A stretch of DNA of 64,000 nucleotides from Mycoavidus sp. B2-EB (GTDB taxonomy: Bacteria; Pseudomonadota; Gammaproteobacteria; Burkholderiales; Burkholderiaceae). The stretch covers positions 124,001 to 188,000 of the forward strand of contig NZ_AP021872.1 of assembly GCF_014218255.1 (NCBI RefSeq). Reading direction: 5' to 3'. Under the pieces are notes generated by a model, which ran no database searches, had not been told where the DNA came from, and worked only from the letters and a program-made list of their open reading frames with translations. Positions 18,092-27,359 of the stretch are shown piece after piece. A program made the position numbers and the translations under genes. How positions within the stretch are numbered: position 1 is the first letter of the stretch; each line of letters starts with the position of its first letter.

Positions 18092-20398
18092 ATGTCGACT
18101 CCATACAACAGTAAACTGCGCGAAGCCGCGCTCGATTATCACGAATTTCCCGTCCCCGGAAAAATTTCTGTCACGCCTACCAAGCAAATGCTGAATCAAC
18201 GTGATTTGGCCCTGGCTTATTCGCCAGGAGTGGCTGCTGCATGTGAAGAAATTAAAGCGAATCCGCTTAACGCTGCGCGCTTTACTGCGCGTAGCAATCT
18301 CGTTGGGGTTGTGACCAATGGCACGGCTGTATTGGGTTTAGGCGACATTGGTCCGCTTGCTTCTAAACCTGTTATGGAAGGTAAGGCGGTTCTCTTTAAA
18401 AAATTTGCTGGGATTGATGTTTTTGATATTGAGATCAACGAAAAAGATCCATTAAAACTGGTTGAGATCATTGCTGCACTTGAGCCTACTTTTGGGGGTA
18501 TTAATCTCGAAGATGTGAAAGCGCCGGATTGTTTTATTGTCGAGCGTGAATGCCGGAAACGGATGCAAATCCCAGTTTTTCATGATGATCAACATGGTAC
18601 GGCCATTGTGGTTGCGGCGGCGATTATTAATGGGCTTAGAGTGGTCGGCAAAAAAATCAGCGACATCAAATTGGTCACTTCTGGCGCGGGCGCGGCGGCA
18701 CTGGCTTGTCTGGATCTGCTGGTGGACCTTGGCTTGCCGCTCAAGAATATTTGGGTTACCGATCTTGCTGGCGTAGTGTACCAAGGTCGAGTGGAGCTTA
18801 TGGATCCAGATAAGGCGCGTTTTGCTCAAGCGACTGAAGCGCGTACTTTGGCTGAGGTGATGAATCAAGCTGATATTTTTCTGGGGTTGTCAGCCGCCGG
18901 TGTCCTGCAAGCGGAAATGGTCAAACATATGGCGTCACAGCCATTGATTTTGGCGTTAGCTAATCCTACCCCAGAAATTTTGCCCGAGCTGGCGTTAGCT
19001 GCGCGCCCTGACGCTATCTTGGCGACCGGACGCACGGATTATCCTAATCAAGTCAACAATGTTCTCTGTTTTCCATTCATTTTCAGAGGCGCGCTCGACG
19101 TTGGCGCCACCACCATCACTCGTGAAATGGAGATTGCCGCGGTCGACGCGTTGGCTGAGCTGGCTCGACAAGAGCAGAGCGATATTGTGGCAAGTGCTTA
19201 CGGGATCCAAGACCTATCGTTTGGGGCGCAATATCTAATTCCGAAGCCATTTGATCCACGTTTAATTGTAAAAATCGCACCTGCCGTAGCCCGCGCAGCA
19301 ATGGTGGCTGGTGTGGCCACGCGGCCAATTGAAGATATGGATGCTTATCAGCAGCATCTGCAGCAATTTGTATACCATAGTGGCACTCTTATGAAGCCGG
19401 TTTTTGCGGTTGCCCGCAGCACGGCCGCGAATAAAAAACGGATTGTATTTTGTGAGGGCGAAGAAGAGCGGATTTTGCGCGCGGTGCAAATTATTGTCGA
19501 TGAAAAAATTGCTTACCCAATTTTAGTGGGGCGGCCTGCAGTGATTCAGCAGCGACTCACACGCTATGGATTGCGTTTAACTCCTGGACAAGATTGTACT
19601 ATCGTTAACCCAGAGCATGACGAACGTTATCGTGACTATTGGCAGACTTATTATAAAAAGATGGCGCGCAAAGGTATTACCGAGCAACTTGCCAAAGTCG
19701 AAATGCGCCGGCGCACGACATTAATTGGTTCGATGTTGGTGCATAAAGGTGAAGCCGATGGCATGATTTGCGGCACGATTAGCACCACGCATCGTCATTT
19801 GCATTTTATTGATCAGGTCATCGGCAAACGCCCAGAGTGCTCAGTGTATGCGGCGATGAACGGTCTAATTTTGCCTGGTCGGCAGATTTTTCTGGTGGAT
19901 ACGCATGTTAATGTGGATCCAACTCCTAGCCAACTCGCAGAAATTACTTTAATGGCGGCAGAGGAGGTTTCTCGGTTTGGCATTAAACCTAAAATTGCAC
20001 TGCTTTCGCATTCTAATTTTGGCTCAAGTCATGCACCTTCTGCGCAGAAGATGCGCGAAGTCTTGGCAATTTTGCAGGAACGTGCTCCTGAGCTAGATGT
20101 GGATGGTGAAATGCATGGCGACTGTGCGCTGGATGAGCGTTTACGCCGCGAAATTTTGCCGGACTCGACTTTTCGTGGGGAGGCGAATTTATTGGTGTTG
20201 CCAAATATTGACGCCGCCAATATTTCCTACAATCTGCTAAAAACCACGGCGGGTAACAATATTGCGATTGGCCCTATTTTGCTTGGGGCGGCTAAGCCAG
20301 TTCATATTTTAACTGAATCGGCTACGGTGCGGCGGATTATTAATATGGCTGCGCTAGTCGTCGCAGACGTAGTTGCGGCTAGCCGCGAAGTGGGTTAG
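18092..20398 (+). CDS. maeB: NADP-dependent malic enzyme with phosphotransacetylase-like domain
   Basis: MaeB oxidatively decarboxylates malate to pyruvate, giving NADPH. Residues about 1-425 are the malic enzyme: [66 protein letters not shown], and [13 protein letters not shown]. Residues about 435-768 are a phosphate-acetyltransferase-like domain ([46 protein letters not shown]), which in this family is regulatory rather than catalytic. The 768-aa length matches the long MaeB class. Start ATG 18092 follows a short leader divergent from thiL. Confidence 0.96.
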   Translation: MSTPYNSKLREAALDYHEFPVPGKISVTPTKQMLNQRDLALAYSPGVAAACEEIKANPLNAARFTARSNLVGVVTNGTAVLGLGDIGPLASKPVMEGKAVLFKKFAGIDVFDIEINEKDPLKLVEIIAALEPTFGGINLEDVKAPDCFIVERECRKRMQIPVFHDDQHGTAIVVAAAIINGLRVVGKKISDIKLVTSGAGAAALACLDLLVDLGLPLKNIWVTDLAGVVYQGRVELMDPDKARFAQATEARTLAEVMNQADIFLGLSAAGVLQAEMVKHMASQPLILALANPTPEILPELALAARPDAILATGRTDYPNQVNNVLCFPFIFRGALDVGATTITREMEIAAVDALAELARQEQSDIVASAYGIQDLSFGAQYLIPKPFDPRLIVKIAPAVARAAMVAGVATRPIEDMDAYQQHLQQFVYHSGTLMKPVFAVARSTAANKKRIVFCEGEEERILRAVQIIVDEKIAYPILVGRPAVIQQRLTRYGLRLTPGQDCTIVNPEHDERYRDYWQTYYKKMARKGITEQLAKVEMRRRTTLIGSMLVHKGEADGMICGTISTTHRHLHFIDQVIGKRPECSVYAAMNGLILPGRQIFLVDTHVNVDPTPSQLAEITLMAAEEVSRFGIKPKIALLSHSNFGSSHAPSAQKMREVLAILQERAPELDVDGEMHGDCALDERLRREILPDSTFRGEANLLVLPNIDAANISYNLLKTTAGNNIAIGPILLGAAKPVHILTESATVRRIINMAALVVADVVAASREVG

Positions 20399-20673
20399 TG
20401 TTGATTCTGGCCCCTAATAACGTTACTCTTATGCTTTTAACGGCAATTGAAATTGCATTTCATCTATTGGCGCGAAAAAATTCAACGCCATAATGGAAGG
20501 ATCCTTTTTCTTTTAACAGAAGAGAATACTAAAAGGTCGAATCTTGCTTGACGAAGTGTCAAGGACGCAAAAGAGAGTGATGCGCAAGTTTTTTACAGCA
20601 CTTGGCATTCATTAGCAGTGATTCACCGCATAAGGATGAAGTCGATATTCAAGCGCATAATGGAATCAATCGT

Positions 20674-21234
20674 ATGAGCGACAACTTTATGGCTTATGAC
20701 ACGCATGTTGTGGGTGGCTTGTCTGGGCGAGGCGCTAATCCGTTTCAATATATTTTGTCGAGCCGCCAGAGCATTGTTTGTAGTGAGCCCTTGTCCGATC
20801 AAGCTAACCTGTGTCTTTTTAAGAACGTGCGCCCTAATATTGTGCAGTCAATTCGCGCATTTCGGGTGCTTGATTTAGCGCAAGAAGCGAAGCGGCTAGA
20901 TCAGCATTTTCTGTATGCATCCTGTTCTGATGTGCAAACGAAAGCGGAGCTGTTGAGCACGATCACGGCTTCATTTCTGCTGCCTAAGCAGGAGAGTAAG
21001 AATTATGATGCGTTGTATGACAATTTAACGGAACTGATTCGTAAAGCTGGCCCGCAGCCTGGCTTCGTGGTTGTGCTCGAAGGGCTGCCCGCCACGCAAA
21101 AATTTGATAAAGAAGCGCGCGAGACGCTACTTGATGTCTTTCGAGAGGCGGCGGAATTTTGGGCTAAATGCGATGTTGATTTTCGAGTGTTTTTCTCGTT
21201 TGCCTTATCCTCAGCTACTCCAGCGTATAGCTAA
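20674..21234 (+). CDS. Barstar-family (barnase inhibitor-like) protein
   Basis: This 186-aa protein has a variable amino half (MSDNFMAYDTHVVGG..., FQYILSSRQS) and a barstar-like domain at about residues 85-180. The latter shows LDQHFLYASCSDVQTKAELL, KNYDALYDNLTELI, FVVVLEGLPA and AAEFWAKCDVDFRVFFSF. Barstars are small inhibitors of barnase-type guanyl ribonucleases; the paired ribonuclease is not in this window, so it is an orphan. A TTG at 20602 would extend the frame but ATG 20674 is preferred. Its end overlaps rsmE (opposite strand) by 24 bp. Confidence 0.8.
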   Translation: MSDNFMAYDTHVVGGLSGRGANPFQYILSSRQSIVCSEPLSDQANLCLFKNVRPNIVQSIRAFRVLDLAQEAKRLDQHFLYASCSDVQTKAELLSTITASFLLPKQESKNYDALYDNLTELIRKAGPQPGFVVVLEGLPATQKFDKEARETLLDVFREAAEFWAKCDVDFRVFFSFALSSATPAYS

Positions 21235-21969
21235 GCCAGCCAGCGCCGCAATGCCGGCTGTTTCGGTCCGCAATATGCGAGGCCCGAGAGACAGCTCAAG
21301 AAAGCCATGAGCTGCCGCTATGTGTTCTTCCTCTGTCGTGAGGCCGCCTTCAGGGCCGATCAGAATGATCATGGGTTCGCTAGGAGGCGTGGCTGGTAGC
21401 GTCTGAAAACTGCGCGTGGCGCGGGGCGACAGTATAAATCGGGTCGCCTCATTGGTTGACGTGAAGGGGGGCAGCGCATTGAGCCAAGCTGTGAACTCAA
21501 CGGGCGCATCAACCATGGGTGGTCGGTTTCGGCCGCATTGCTCGCAGGCAGCGTGCACGAGGGCCTGCCAGTGGTGATGGCGCCGTGTTGCACGTTCCCC
21601 GACTAGCCGTACGACGCTTTTTGCGGTCGCGATGGGAACGATCTGGTGCACGCCTAATTCAACCGCTTTTTCAATCAACCAGTCCATTTTATCGCCAGCG
21701 GCAATGCCTTGCGCAAGGATCAATTGATAGGGGGGCTCGGTATTTTGTAGGCTCTCTGTATCGGTCGCGCTGACTTGCGCGCCGAGCTGTTTTTTATCGA
21801 TCGCTAACAGGGTGGCTTTAAATGCGCCGCCTGTGCCGTTGAATAAAATAATTGGGTCGCCTGCAGCTAAGCGCAAGACACGCATATGGCGGGCCACGTC
21901 ATCGGGTAAGCGGATGGATGTGCCAGCGGCAAGCGGCATTGCGACAAAGAAGCGAGGTATAGTGGGCAT
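21211..21969 (-). CDS. rsmE: 16S rRNA (uracil-1498-N3)-methyltransferase
   Basis: RsmE methylates U1498 of 16S rRNA. The 252-aa protein has an amino-terminal PUA-like domain (PRFFVAMPLAAGTSIRLPDDVARHMRVLRL) and a SPOUT methyltransferase domain. The latter has KMDWLIEKAVELGVHQIVPI, the SAM-binding trefoil-knot segment MIILIGPEGGLTTEEE, and LGPRILRTETAGIAAL near the end. Length is typical. Its 3' end overlaps the convergent barstar gene by 24 bp. Confidence 0.95.
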   Translation of the reverse strand: MPTIPRFFVAMPLAAGTSIRLPDDVARHMRVLRLAAGDPIILFNGTGGAFKATLLAIDKKQLGAQVSATDTESLQNTEPPYQLILAQGIAAGDKMDWLIEKAVELGVHQIVPIATAKSVVRLVGERATRRHHHWQALVHAACEQCGRNRPPMVDAPVEFTAWLNALPPFTSTNEATRFILSPRATRSFQTLPATPPSEPMIILIGPEGGLTTEEEHIAAAHGFLELSLGPRILRTETAGIAALAGLAIRWSS

Positions 21970-22010
21970 GGGAAATTCGATCTTTTGCGCGCGTGAAAAA
22001 AGTCTAGATT

Positions 22011-22436
22011 TTATGAGGCCTGCCGCTTAATGCAGGCAAGATAAGCTGTGGAATCTAGAGGTGCTTGGTTGCGCTGCGCTTGCCATAAGGTTTCTCCGAG
22101 ACACTCCATAATACTGTGGTGGGCGGCATGCATGGTCCCCAATTTGATGACAAGTCGCTCATAGGCTGCGCGAATGCCTGGCGGCTGGTCGATGGAGAGC
22201 TGCTCGTTGATGGCAAGATGCATCGATAAATGCAAAAATGGGTTGGTTTGACCTTGCTCTGGAAGGTAGGATTGATGTTGTGCATCAGCCGCAGAAAGTA
22301 GCGCGTGATATTCAGGGTGCTCGCTAATCCAGTGGGCCGCCATATTCTCAAGAGGGGTGAGCAGCGCTCCGGTAGATTGTTTGCGCCAGGTTTCGCAAAA
22401 AAATTGGCGGACTTCCGTTTGACTTGGGTTAAACAT
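22011..22436 (-). CDS. DUF1841 family protein
   Basis: This 141-aa protein of unknown function starts MFNPSQTEVRQFFCETWRKQ and carries the family features HPEYHALL, NPFLHLSMHLAINEQLSIDQPPGIR and a helical AHHSIMECLGETLWQAQRN segment. DUF1841 proteins are common in beta-proteobacteria near nth, as here. The protein is soluble and has no signal peptide. It lies 32 bp after nth in the same direction, so it is probably cotranscribed. No biochemical role is known to me. Confidence 0.88.
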   Translation of the reverse strand: MFNPSQTEVRQFFCETWRKQSTGALLTPLENMAAHWISEHPEYHALLSAADAQHQSYLPEQGQTNPFLHLSMHLAINEQLSIDQPPGIRAAYERLVIKLGTMHAAHHSIMECLGETLWQAQRNQAPLDSTAYLACIKRQAS

Positions 22437-22468
22437 GGGCCTGTTTTATTCTGCAATCAAAATTAATT

Positions 22469-23173
22469 TTAACTCTTTGCGATTCGATTTATCTTTACTC
22501 GGGGTTGCCGAGCGGAGGCTTTAATCGCTAAATCCGGGGCTGTTAGGGTCTTGGTTTTATATTCACATAAAGGTTCAATAATACAATGCCAGCATTCTGG
22601 GCGGCGCGCTTTACAGACATAACGGCCGTGTAAAATTAACCAGTGATGAGCATCTTGCTGGAATTCTTTGGGCGTATATTTCTCAAGCGCAGCTTCCACG
22701 ACGCGTACATCTTTGCCTGGCGCTAAACCGGTGCGATTCGCCACCCGGAAAATATGCGTATCGACGGCAATGGTGGGCTGACCAAAAGCCGTGTTTAAAA
22801 CCACATTTGCCGTTTTTCGGCCTACGCCAGGGAGCGATTCAAGCGCTTCCCGTTGAGCCGGAACCTGGCCAGCATACTGCTCAACTAACATTTTACAGGT
22901 TGCCATTAGATTTTTTGCCTTGGTGCGAAACAGGCCAATGGTTTTGATATAGTGAATCACACCTGCTTCACCCAGCTCCAATAGAGTTTGGGGTGTATTG
23001 GCGACCTTAAACATCTGGCGCGTCGCTTTATTGACAGAAATATCCGTTGCTTGCGCTGAGAGTATGACCGCAATCAATAATTCAAACGGTGTTTTATATT
23101 CAAGCTCAGTCGTCGGGTGTGGGTTCAGACTTTGCAGTGCCTCATAGATGGCGCGGCGTTTGGCTAGGTTCAT
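22469..23173 (-). CDS. nth: Endonuclease III
   Basis: This is a DNA glycosylase/AP lyase for oxidised pyrimidines. The 234-aa protein has [15 protein letters not shown], the helix-hairpin-helix [18 protein letters not shown] with the catalytic lysine, and [12 protein letters not shown] with the catalytic aspartate. A carboxyl-terminal [4Fe-4S] site C-x6-C-x2-C-x5-C follows ([17 protein letters not shown]). The last 20 or so residues are a basic tail longer than in E. coli. Its ATG overlaps the rnfB-like stop codon by 4 bp (ATGA). Confidence 0.96.
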   Translation of the reverse strand: MNLAKRRAIYEALQSLNPHPTTELEYKTPFELLIAVILSAQATDISVNKATRQMFKVANTPQTLLELGEAGVIHYIKTIGLFRTKAKNLMATCKMLVEQYAGQVPAQREALESLPGVGRKTANVVLNTAFGQPTIAVDTHIFRVANRTGLAPGKDVRVVEAALEKYTPKEFQQDAHHWLILHGRYVCKARRPECWHCIIEPLCEYKTKTLTAPDLAIKASARQPRVKINRIAKS

Positions 23174-23817
23174 GAGTTTTTTGCTGCTTCTTTCTTTTGG
23201 CGCGCGCGCTCAAGCGCGGCTTGAATAATTGCGCGTTTTTGCGCAGCGATTGGGCTTGCTAATTGGGCGGTGGTCTGACGGGTGCTTATGCGCGCTTCGA
23301 GTTGTGTTTGTTCACGCGCTTTTCGTGCGCGCTGTAACTGATGGCGTGTGCGCGCCGTAGCGGCAGCTTCTTGTGACCATGCACGCCAACCCGTGGCCGT
23401 TCCTGTGATGGGTTGCATTGTAATGCAGTCGACTGGGCAGGGGGCAACGCATAGATCGCAGCCCGTACATAGCGCCGCTACCACCGTGTGCATTTGTTTG
23501 GGGGCTCCAATAATCGCGTCGACCGGACAAGCTTGGATACAGAGCGTGCAGCCGATACAAATGTTTTCATCAATCGTGGCTAATGGGCGAGGTCGTTCGA
23601 CGCCATTGACTGGATTTAACGGAATCACGGGCCGGTTTAATAACGCGGCGAGCCGCTGAATCCCTTCTAAGCCGCCTGGAGGGCACTGATTGTAATGTGC
23701 TAAGCCGTGTGCGACAGCTTCAGCATACGGGCGGCAGCCAGCATAGCCGCATTTAGTGCACTGTGTTTGCGGCAGCAGATCTTCGATTGAATCGGCAAGA
23801 GTTTGGGCGTGCGTCAC
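23170..23817 (-). CDS. rnfB: RnfB-like electron-transport ferredoxin
   Basis: This is an iron-sulfur protein of the RnfB type: an Fe-S domain ([16 protein letters not shown] ... CPPGG) is followed by two ferredoxin [4Fe-4S] motifs ([14 protein letters not shown] and [14 protein letters not shown]). A long basic alanine-rich helical tail follows. Family members in Burkholderia start near [19 protein letters not shown], which points to the GTG at 23817. The frame stays open to ATG 23871 and TTG 23880, which would add a hydrophobic lead ([18 protein letters not shown]) that may or may not be translated. No other rnf gene is present. It is translationally coupled with nth. Confidence 0.85.
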   Translation of the reverse strand: MTHAQTLADSIEDLLPQTQCTKCGYAGCRPYAEAVAHGLAHYNQCPPGGLEGIQRLAALLNRPVIPLNPVNGVERPRPLATIDENICIGCTLCIQACPVDAIIGAPKQMHTVVAALCTGCDLCVAPCPVDCITMQPITGTATGWRAWSQEAAATARTRHQLQRARKAREQTQLEARISTRQTTAQLASPIAAQKRAIIQAALERARQKKEAAKNS

Positions 23818-23967
23818 GGGAAAAAATGGCAGGAAATTGGGTAGAACGCACATCATAACTAAAATTGTCATTTGCAACAAAAAGTGATTTTTGTTGGACG
23901 GTTTAAGATTTCTCTATATATTGCAAAAATATACGCTCAGTTGGAGTTGAAGGTTGAGGAAGTGCAA

Positions 23968-24273
23968 ATGAAAAAGCTATTTCTAAGGACGGTTGCTGTC
24001 GCATTTTTAGTCAGTGCTGCAACTGTAGCCAAGGCCGGCGTGTCGGTCAATATTGGCATTGGCGGGCCGGTTGCGGTAGAGCCGGTGATGCCTATTTATG
24101 CGCCGCCGCCGGCTTATATTTCTCGCCCCGCTTATTATTACGGAGCGCAGATTTATGCTCCGCCAAGCGCGGTTTATTATGGTCCGTCTCCTGTTTACGA
24201 TAGTCATCGCGATGACTATCGGGGTTGGGGGGGCTATGGGTGGCGCGAGCATCGCCGTGGCCGCCATTATTGA
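23968..24273 (+). CDS. Small secreted Pro/Tyr/Gly-rich protein
   Basis: This 101-aa protein begins with a clear Sec signal peptide (MKKLFLRTVAVAFLVSAATVAKAG, cleavage after AKA). The mature part is rich in Pro, Tyr, Ala and Gly (PIYAPPPAYISRPAYYYG, YAPPSAVYYGPSPVYD) and ends in a Gly/Arg/His tail. It resembles the PXPV-repeat or surface-associated proteins common in Burkholderiales. A ribosome-binding site GAGGAAG lies about 7 bases upstream of ATG 23968, which rejects the longer frame from 23872. No specific function is known. Confidence 0.8.
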   Translation: MKKLFLRTVAVAFLVSAATVAKAGVSVNIGIGGPVAVEPVMPIYAPPPAYISRPAYYYGAQIYAPPSAVYYGPSPVYDSHRDDYRGWGGYGWREHRRGRHY

Positions 24274-24295
24274 TTGGGGCGCAAGGTAGGCTTAG

Positions 24296-24337
24296 AGTTT
24301 GGTTCTCTTATTTTTGTGCCTGGCAGTCAACGGCCAG
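24296..24337. repeat. 42-bp imperfect direct repeat, copy 1 (matches the ubiD 3' end)
   Basis: This stretch aligns without gaps to 39485-39526, with 34 of 42 bases identical by hand count (25 of 30 over 24308-24337). On the minus strand it reads ALAVDCQAQK-stop, against [14 protein letters not shown] at the end of ubiD. It borders the distal end of the cdi array. Confidence 0.6.
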
Positions 24338-24346
24338 CGCTTGACT

Positions 24347-24883
24347 TCAAGCTGGCAAAATAGCGCCCGTTGAGATCGAAAGGTTTATTACTTCCTCTGT
24401 ATCCATTAGGGTCAGCGAAAGTATTCCTTGTTCCTCATTAAGAGCCCAATCTGAAACAATATCTATGCTAAAACTCCATATCCCTGTTAACTCTCTCGTA
24501 ACAACTTGCACACCTATTTCATGGATAATGCAAAGATTTCCATTTTTCAATAAGAACAGGTCAAAAAAGACTCCGTTTAGCTGAAGTAGCTGGCTTTCGA
24601 TAATTGAAGATGGCTGGGTAATAGGGACCGCTGCTAGGTAAGAATCGAATCCCACATACACAGTTTGATAACTTCCGACAAACAATATTTTAGGCTTTAT
24701 GCCTGTGCCTGCAAATGCTATACCCAGCCCAAAATCTAGCTCATTTGAGTCAGATTCAAGCTCGTAGCACTCATTAATTACTTGTTGCCCAGTATCTAAG
24801 ATTAGCCACTTTTCGTGCTTATTTTTGAGTACGTACTCGAGACTACTTATATGATCAAAAGATTCAGTAATAGAAATCAACAT
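24347..24883 (-). CDS. Putative immunity protein of CDI module 3
   Basis: I do not recognise the family of this 178-aa protein. Its ATG overlaps the toxin-module stop by one base (TAATG), the classic arrangement for a CdiI immunity gene behind a CdiA-CT toxin. The sequence is acidic and beta-rich (WLILDTGQQVINECYELESD, ILFVGSYQTVYVGFDSYLAAVPI, NGNLCIIHEIGVQVVTRELTGIW) with no signal peptide. A cytoplasmic inhibitor that binds the toxin domain is inferred from position. Low GC supports acquisition together with the toxin. Confidence 0.7.
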   Translation of the reverse strand: MLISITESFDHISSLEYVLKNKHEKWLILDTGQQVINECYELESDSNELDFGLGIAFAGTGIKPKILFVGSYQTVYVGFDSYLAAVPITQPSSIIESQLLQLNGVFFDLFLLKNGNLCIIHEIGVQVVTRELTGIWSFSIDIVSDWALNEEQGILSLTLMDTEEVINLSISTGAILPA

Positions 24884-26439
24884 TATTCCCCTGTCAGAGG
24901 TCCATGGCGATAGCGCCCTCCCTTAGATTTAAATATTCTTCCTGTAGTCAAACGATTACCATCCCAATACGTTTCAAGTATCGAACCACCCCGCGGCCCC
25001 ATTAGCAAAGAATGGCGCACTATAATTCCATCTGGTTGAATATGGACAATATTTGCTGGATTATTGTAAGCTTCTAAAATAGATTGAGCAAGGTATTGCC
25101 GAGCAGCGGGAGTATCAGATAGCCCGATTTTTTCAAGCTCACGGAGCATTCCTATAGAGCGATCAGTATTGTGCTTTGTTCCTGTTGCTTTCCCAAAGAA
25201 ATACTGTAATTTTTCCTCTATTTTTGTGATATTTGCTGATTGGCTAGCGGTTGCCAGTAGTTTGCCATCAGTTATAGAAGAGCTACCCGCCTTTGCCAAG
25301 TGCTCGAATTTCGACAGCTTAGATACTTCTTCTAACGCTTTTTTACTTAGCCGTACCCCAGCCCTACCAAATAAGGCGGCTAAATCCGCAACTCCCCCTA
25401 CCAAGAAGATGGCGGTGATTACATGACAGAATAAGCGGCCTCCCTCAAGCCCCAGTTGCAAAGCATTTTGGTCTCCACCTTCTGCTATGGCAACCTCTAT
25501 TCGGTTGATTTTGGCATCCCATTCAGCCGAGATCGCTTCACCTACCTGTGCTCGCACCTCTTTATTTCTAACAAGCGAAATTAATCCTCTTACAGTTTCG
25601 ATCGGGTGCAATATAAGTTCGGCGATTCCTTTGGGAATTGCCTGGATTTCTTCTTCTACACCCTGGATAAAACCTACGCCAAACAATGTAGTTTGTTTAG
25701 CTGCAACACCGGTCCATTTAAGCTCTGTCAGGATTTTGCATGTAAGATCGTCTTCACAGGCTTCTCGTTCTCTTAAGACCAACGCCTTTTGCTCTGTAGC
25801 CAGCCAGTTATTATCGATGGCCGCTGCTGCACTGTGTGTAGCCACGGTCGCATCGGCCCCAGTCAGTGCCGCTACACCCGCAACCAGTGTGGTCGCAAGA
25901 CTGTGTTTGGCTTCCTGTTCGGAGCGCGTTTCATCTGGACGGGTCGGACTAAAGGCATGCGTTAAAATACTCGATACCGCGCCACCTAATGCCCCCGCGC
26001 CGAGGCTTTGATTCGAGGCGGCTGCGCCACCTAACCCAACCAGTGCGTGCAACGCTGCATGCGCTGGACTGCCTTCGTTTACTGCGCCAGATTTCACCAG
26101 CTCGCCAACGTAGCCTGCCCCGTGCTGTTGGAGCAAATTCACAACACCGCTTTGCACAAACTGTTCGGTTGCCCCTGTTACATTACCGGAGGCGGCTGCG
26201 GTTAACGCTGTCAATACTCGCCGGCTTAAGCCACCAGGTCCCCATTGCTGATTCAGCGCTTGCGCCTGGGCGCGCAATTCAACTGCCATGTTTTGTAATG
26301 CCTCTTGCTGCTCCACAGGCATTGGTTCATTACCCGCCATCTCGATACGCTTAGCTTGCTCGAGCTTTTGATCCACCTCCCGGGCCCGATTAAGGATAAA
26401 TGTACTCGCTTCCCGACCTAATGCATGGACAATATCCAA
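24883..26439 (-). CDS. Displaced CdiA carboxyl-terminal toxin module 3
   Basis: Residues 1-215 (from TTG 26439) are nearly the same as the pre-toxin part of the large CdiA (DIVHALGRE, QQWGPGGLSRRVLTALTAAASGNVTGATEQF). They end in a variant VENN motif, AIDNNWL. A membrane-active or linker region follows (ILHPIETVRGLISLVRNKEV). The last 110 residues (HNTDRSIGMLRELEKIGL, ARQYLAQSILEAYNN, IVRHSLLMGPRGGSILET) are the toxin domain, whose type I cannot name. There is no proper start: upstream the same frame continues to about 26535, where it is fused out of frame to an earlier part of cdiA. It probably serves as a silent cassette or pseudogene. Confidence 0.75.
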   Translation of the reverse strand: MDIVHALGREASTFILNRAREVDQKLEQAKRIEMAGNEPMPVEQQEALQNMAVELRAQAQALNQQWGPGGLSRRVLTALTAAASGNVTGATEQFVQSGVVNLLQQHGAGYVGELVKSGAVNEGSPAHAALHALVGLGGAAASNQSLGAGALGGAVSSILTHAFSPTRPDETRSEQEAKHSLATTLVAGVAALTGADATVATHSAAAAIDNNWLATEQKALVLREREACEDDLTCKILTELKWTGVAAKQTTLFGVGFIQGVEEEIQAIPKGIAELILHPIETVRGLISLVRNKEVRAQVGEAISAEWDAKINRIEVAIAEGGDQNALQLGLEGGRLFCHVITAIFLVGGVADLAALFGRAGVRLSKKALEEVSKLSKFEHLAKAGSSSITDGKLLATASQSANITKIEEKLQYFFGKATGTKHNTDRSIGMLRELEKIGLSDTPAARQYLAQSILEAYNNPANIVHIQPDGIIVRHSLLMGPRGGSILETYWDGNRLTTGRIFKSKGGRYRHGPLTGE

Positions 26440-26683
26440 GCCGGCTTCAATCTCCGCTTGATTAAAAATCGGTGCTAATGCTTGATGACTCTGTGCCGGA
26501 TGACGGTTTAGGTCTGCAATCGTCTCTGCCGCACGGTGCCCCCTGAGGGGTGTGTTCCTTTTCTTGAGCGTCTTTTTGGGTTCGCGTGCCGATCGTCACG
26601 CCGAATTTCCCGCTATCCAGTAGATCGGAGCGTTCTGTTACAGAATAGCGCTGAGCGCGCTCAGCCTGTTTGTACGCGTTCAC
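26440..26683 (-). pseudogene. Truncated CdiA body segments with deletion junction
   Basis: On the minus strand 26675-26545 matches CdiA around 32244-32108 (QAERAQRYSV, GKFGVTIGTRTQKDAQEKEH). It then jumps at about 26535-26545 to sequence matching about 30705 onwards (AAETIADLNRHPAQSHQALAPIFNQAEIEAGL). Compared with the large CdiA about 1.4 kb is missing, and the join puts the two parts in different frames. The left part ends at the IS481-type remnant. Confidence 0.75.
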
Positions 26684-27040
26684 CTGGAATGAGGAGACTA
26701 TATCGCTTAGACGGAATTGACCGTTTGGGTTTGACCAGTGGATTGACTTTTGCTGCGATCAAAACTTTATGAATAGTCCGCAGTGATAATTCTTTTTGCT
26801 CGTATAGACGGAGTTCATTTTGTATGCGGCGTGCGCCTTTATTCTCAGAATACATACGCAAAATATGGTCTTGATCGGTTTGTGTAACCTTACGATTAGG
26901 GCTATTATGGGGGCGACGACTCATTGAACTCAAGCCCATTTCGCCCGGGAGACGCCACAACGTCGGCATCCCACCCCGGCATCCCCCAGCTCTTCGTATA
27001 GCTTGACCCATTTAAGTCGACAGCGTATTTGTGCGTCCAT
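26672..27040 (-). pseudogene. IS481-type transposase 5' remnant
   Basis: ATG at 27040 gives MDAQIRCRLKWVKLYEELGD, then AGVGCRRCGVSR in decayed frames. A second frame (to 26661) reads MSRRPHNSPNRKVTQTDQD, RMYSENKGARRIQNELRLYE and KRYSLLIPGERVQ. These are the helix-turn-helix and start of the integrase core of IS481-like transposases (normally GERVQMDT). The copy is cut at VQT, where CdiA sequence begins (CAGGCTGAGCGCGC). The catalytic core is missing, so it is inactive. Confidence 0.65.
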
Positions 27041-27095
27041 CCGACTATTTTAATTGAAATGATCTATGTAAATCACACAAATTAAAATAGGCGGA
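27040..27095. repeat. Long imperfect inverted repeat before the IS481 remnant
   Basis: TCCGACTATTTTAATT (27040-27055) and AATTAAAATAGGCGGA (27080-27095) are complementary at 15 of 16 positions with a 24-base centre. It abuts the start codon of the IS481-type remnant and may be the element's terminus or a hairpin shielding it from outside transcription. Confidence 0.5.
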
Positions 27096-27110
27096 TGAAA
27101 GACCTTTCCA

Positions 27111-27359
27111 TCAATCTCCCCATGCCTTGCGATTTATTGCATCTATTAAAGATTCCAATTCATTTCCAGTTGCATTAAAAGACCAATCAGGTCCAGCAAT
27201 TTCTACTGAGAGCATTTCTTCACTTACTATATCAATAAGGATATCTCTTTCTTCTTCTTCATTTAGAGATCCAGAAAGCAAAGCATCAACCAACTTCATC
27301 TTCTCTGGATTGCGTTTAGAAATAACTGTTCTTAAAAGTGAACTTTCTCTAGTATTCAT
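27111..27359 (-). CDS. Putative immunity protein of CDI module 2
   Basis: A small acidic 82-aa protein (MNTRESSLLRTVISKRN, LNEEEERDILIDIVSEEMLSVE, LESLIDAINRKAWGD). Its start overlaps the toxin stop by 4 bases (ATGA), so the two are translated together. The size, charge and position fit a CdiI-type inhibitor of a basic ribonuclease toxin. No family is recognised. Confidence 0.68.
   Translation of the reverse strand: MNTRESSLLRTVISKRNPEKMKLVDALLSGSLNEEEERDILIDIVSEEMLSVEIAGPDWSFNATGNELESLIDAINRKAWGD

Noticed and set aside
23872..23967. Longer amino end for the small secreted protein ([11 protein letters not shown]...)
   Set aside because: A clear Sec signal peptide and a GAGGAAG ribosome-binding site mark ATG 23968 as the start; the upstream part is leader DNA.
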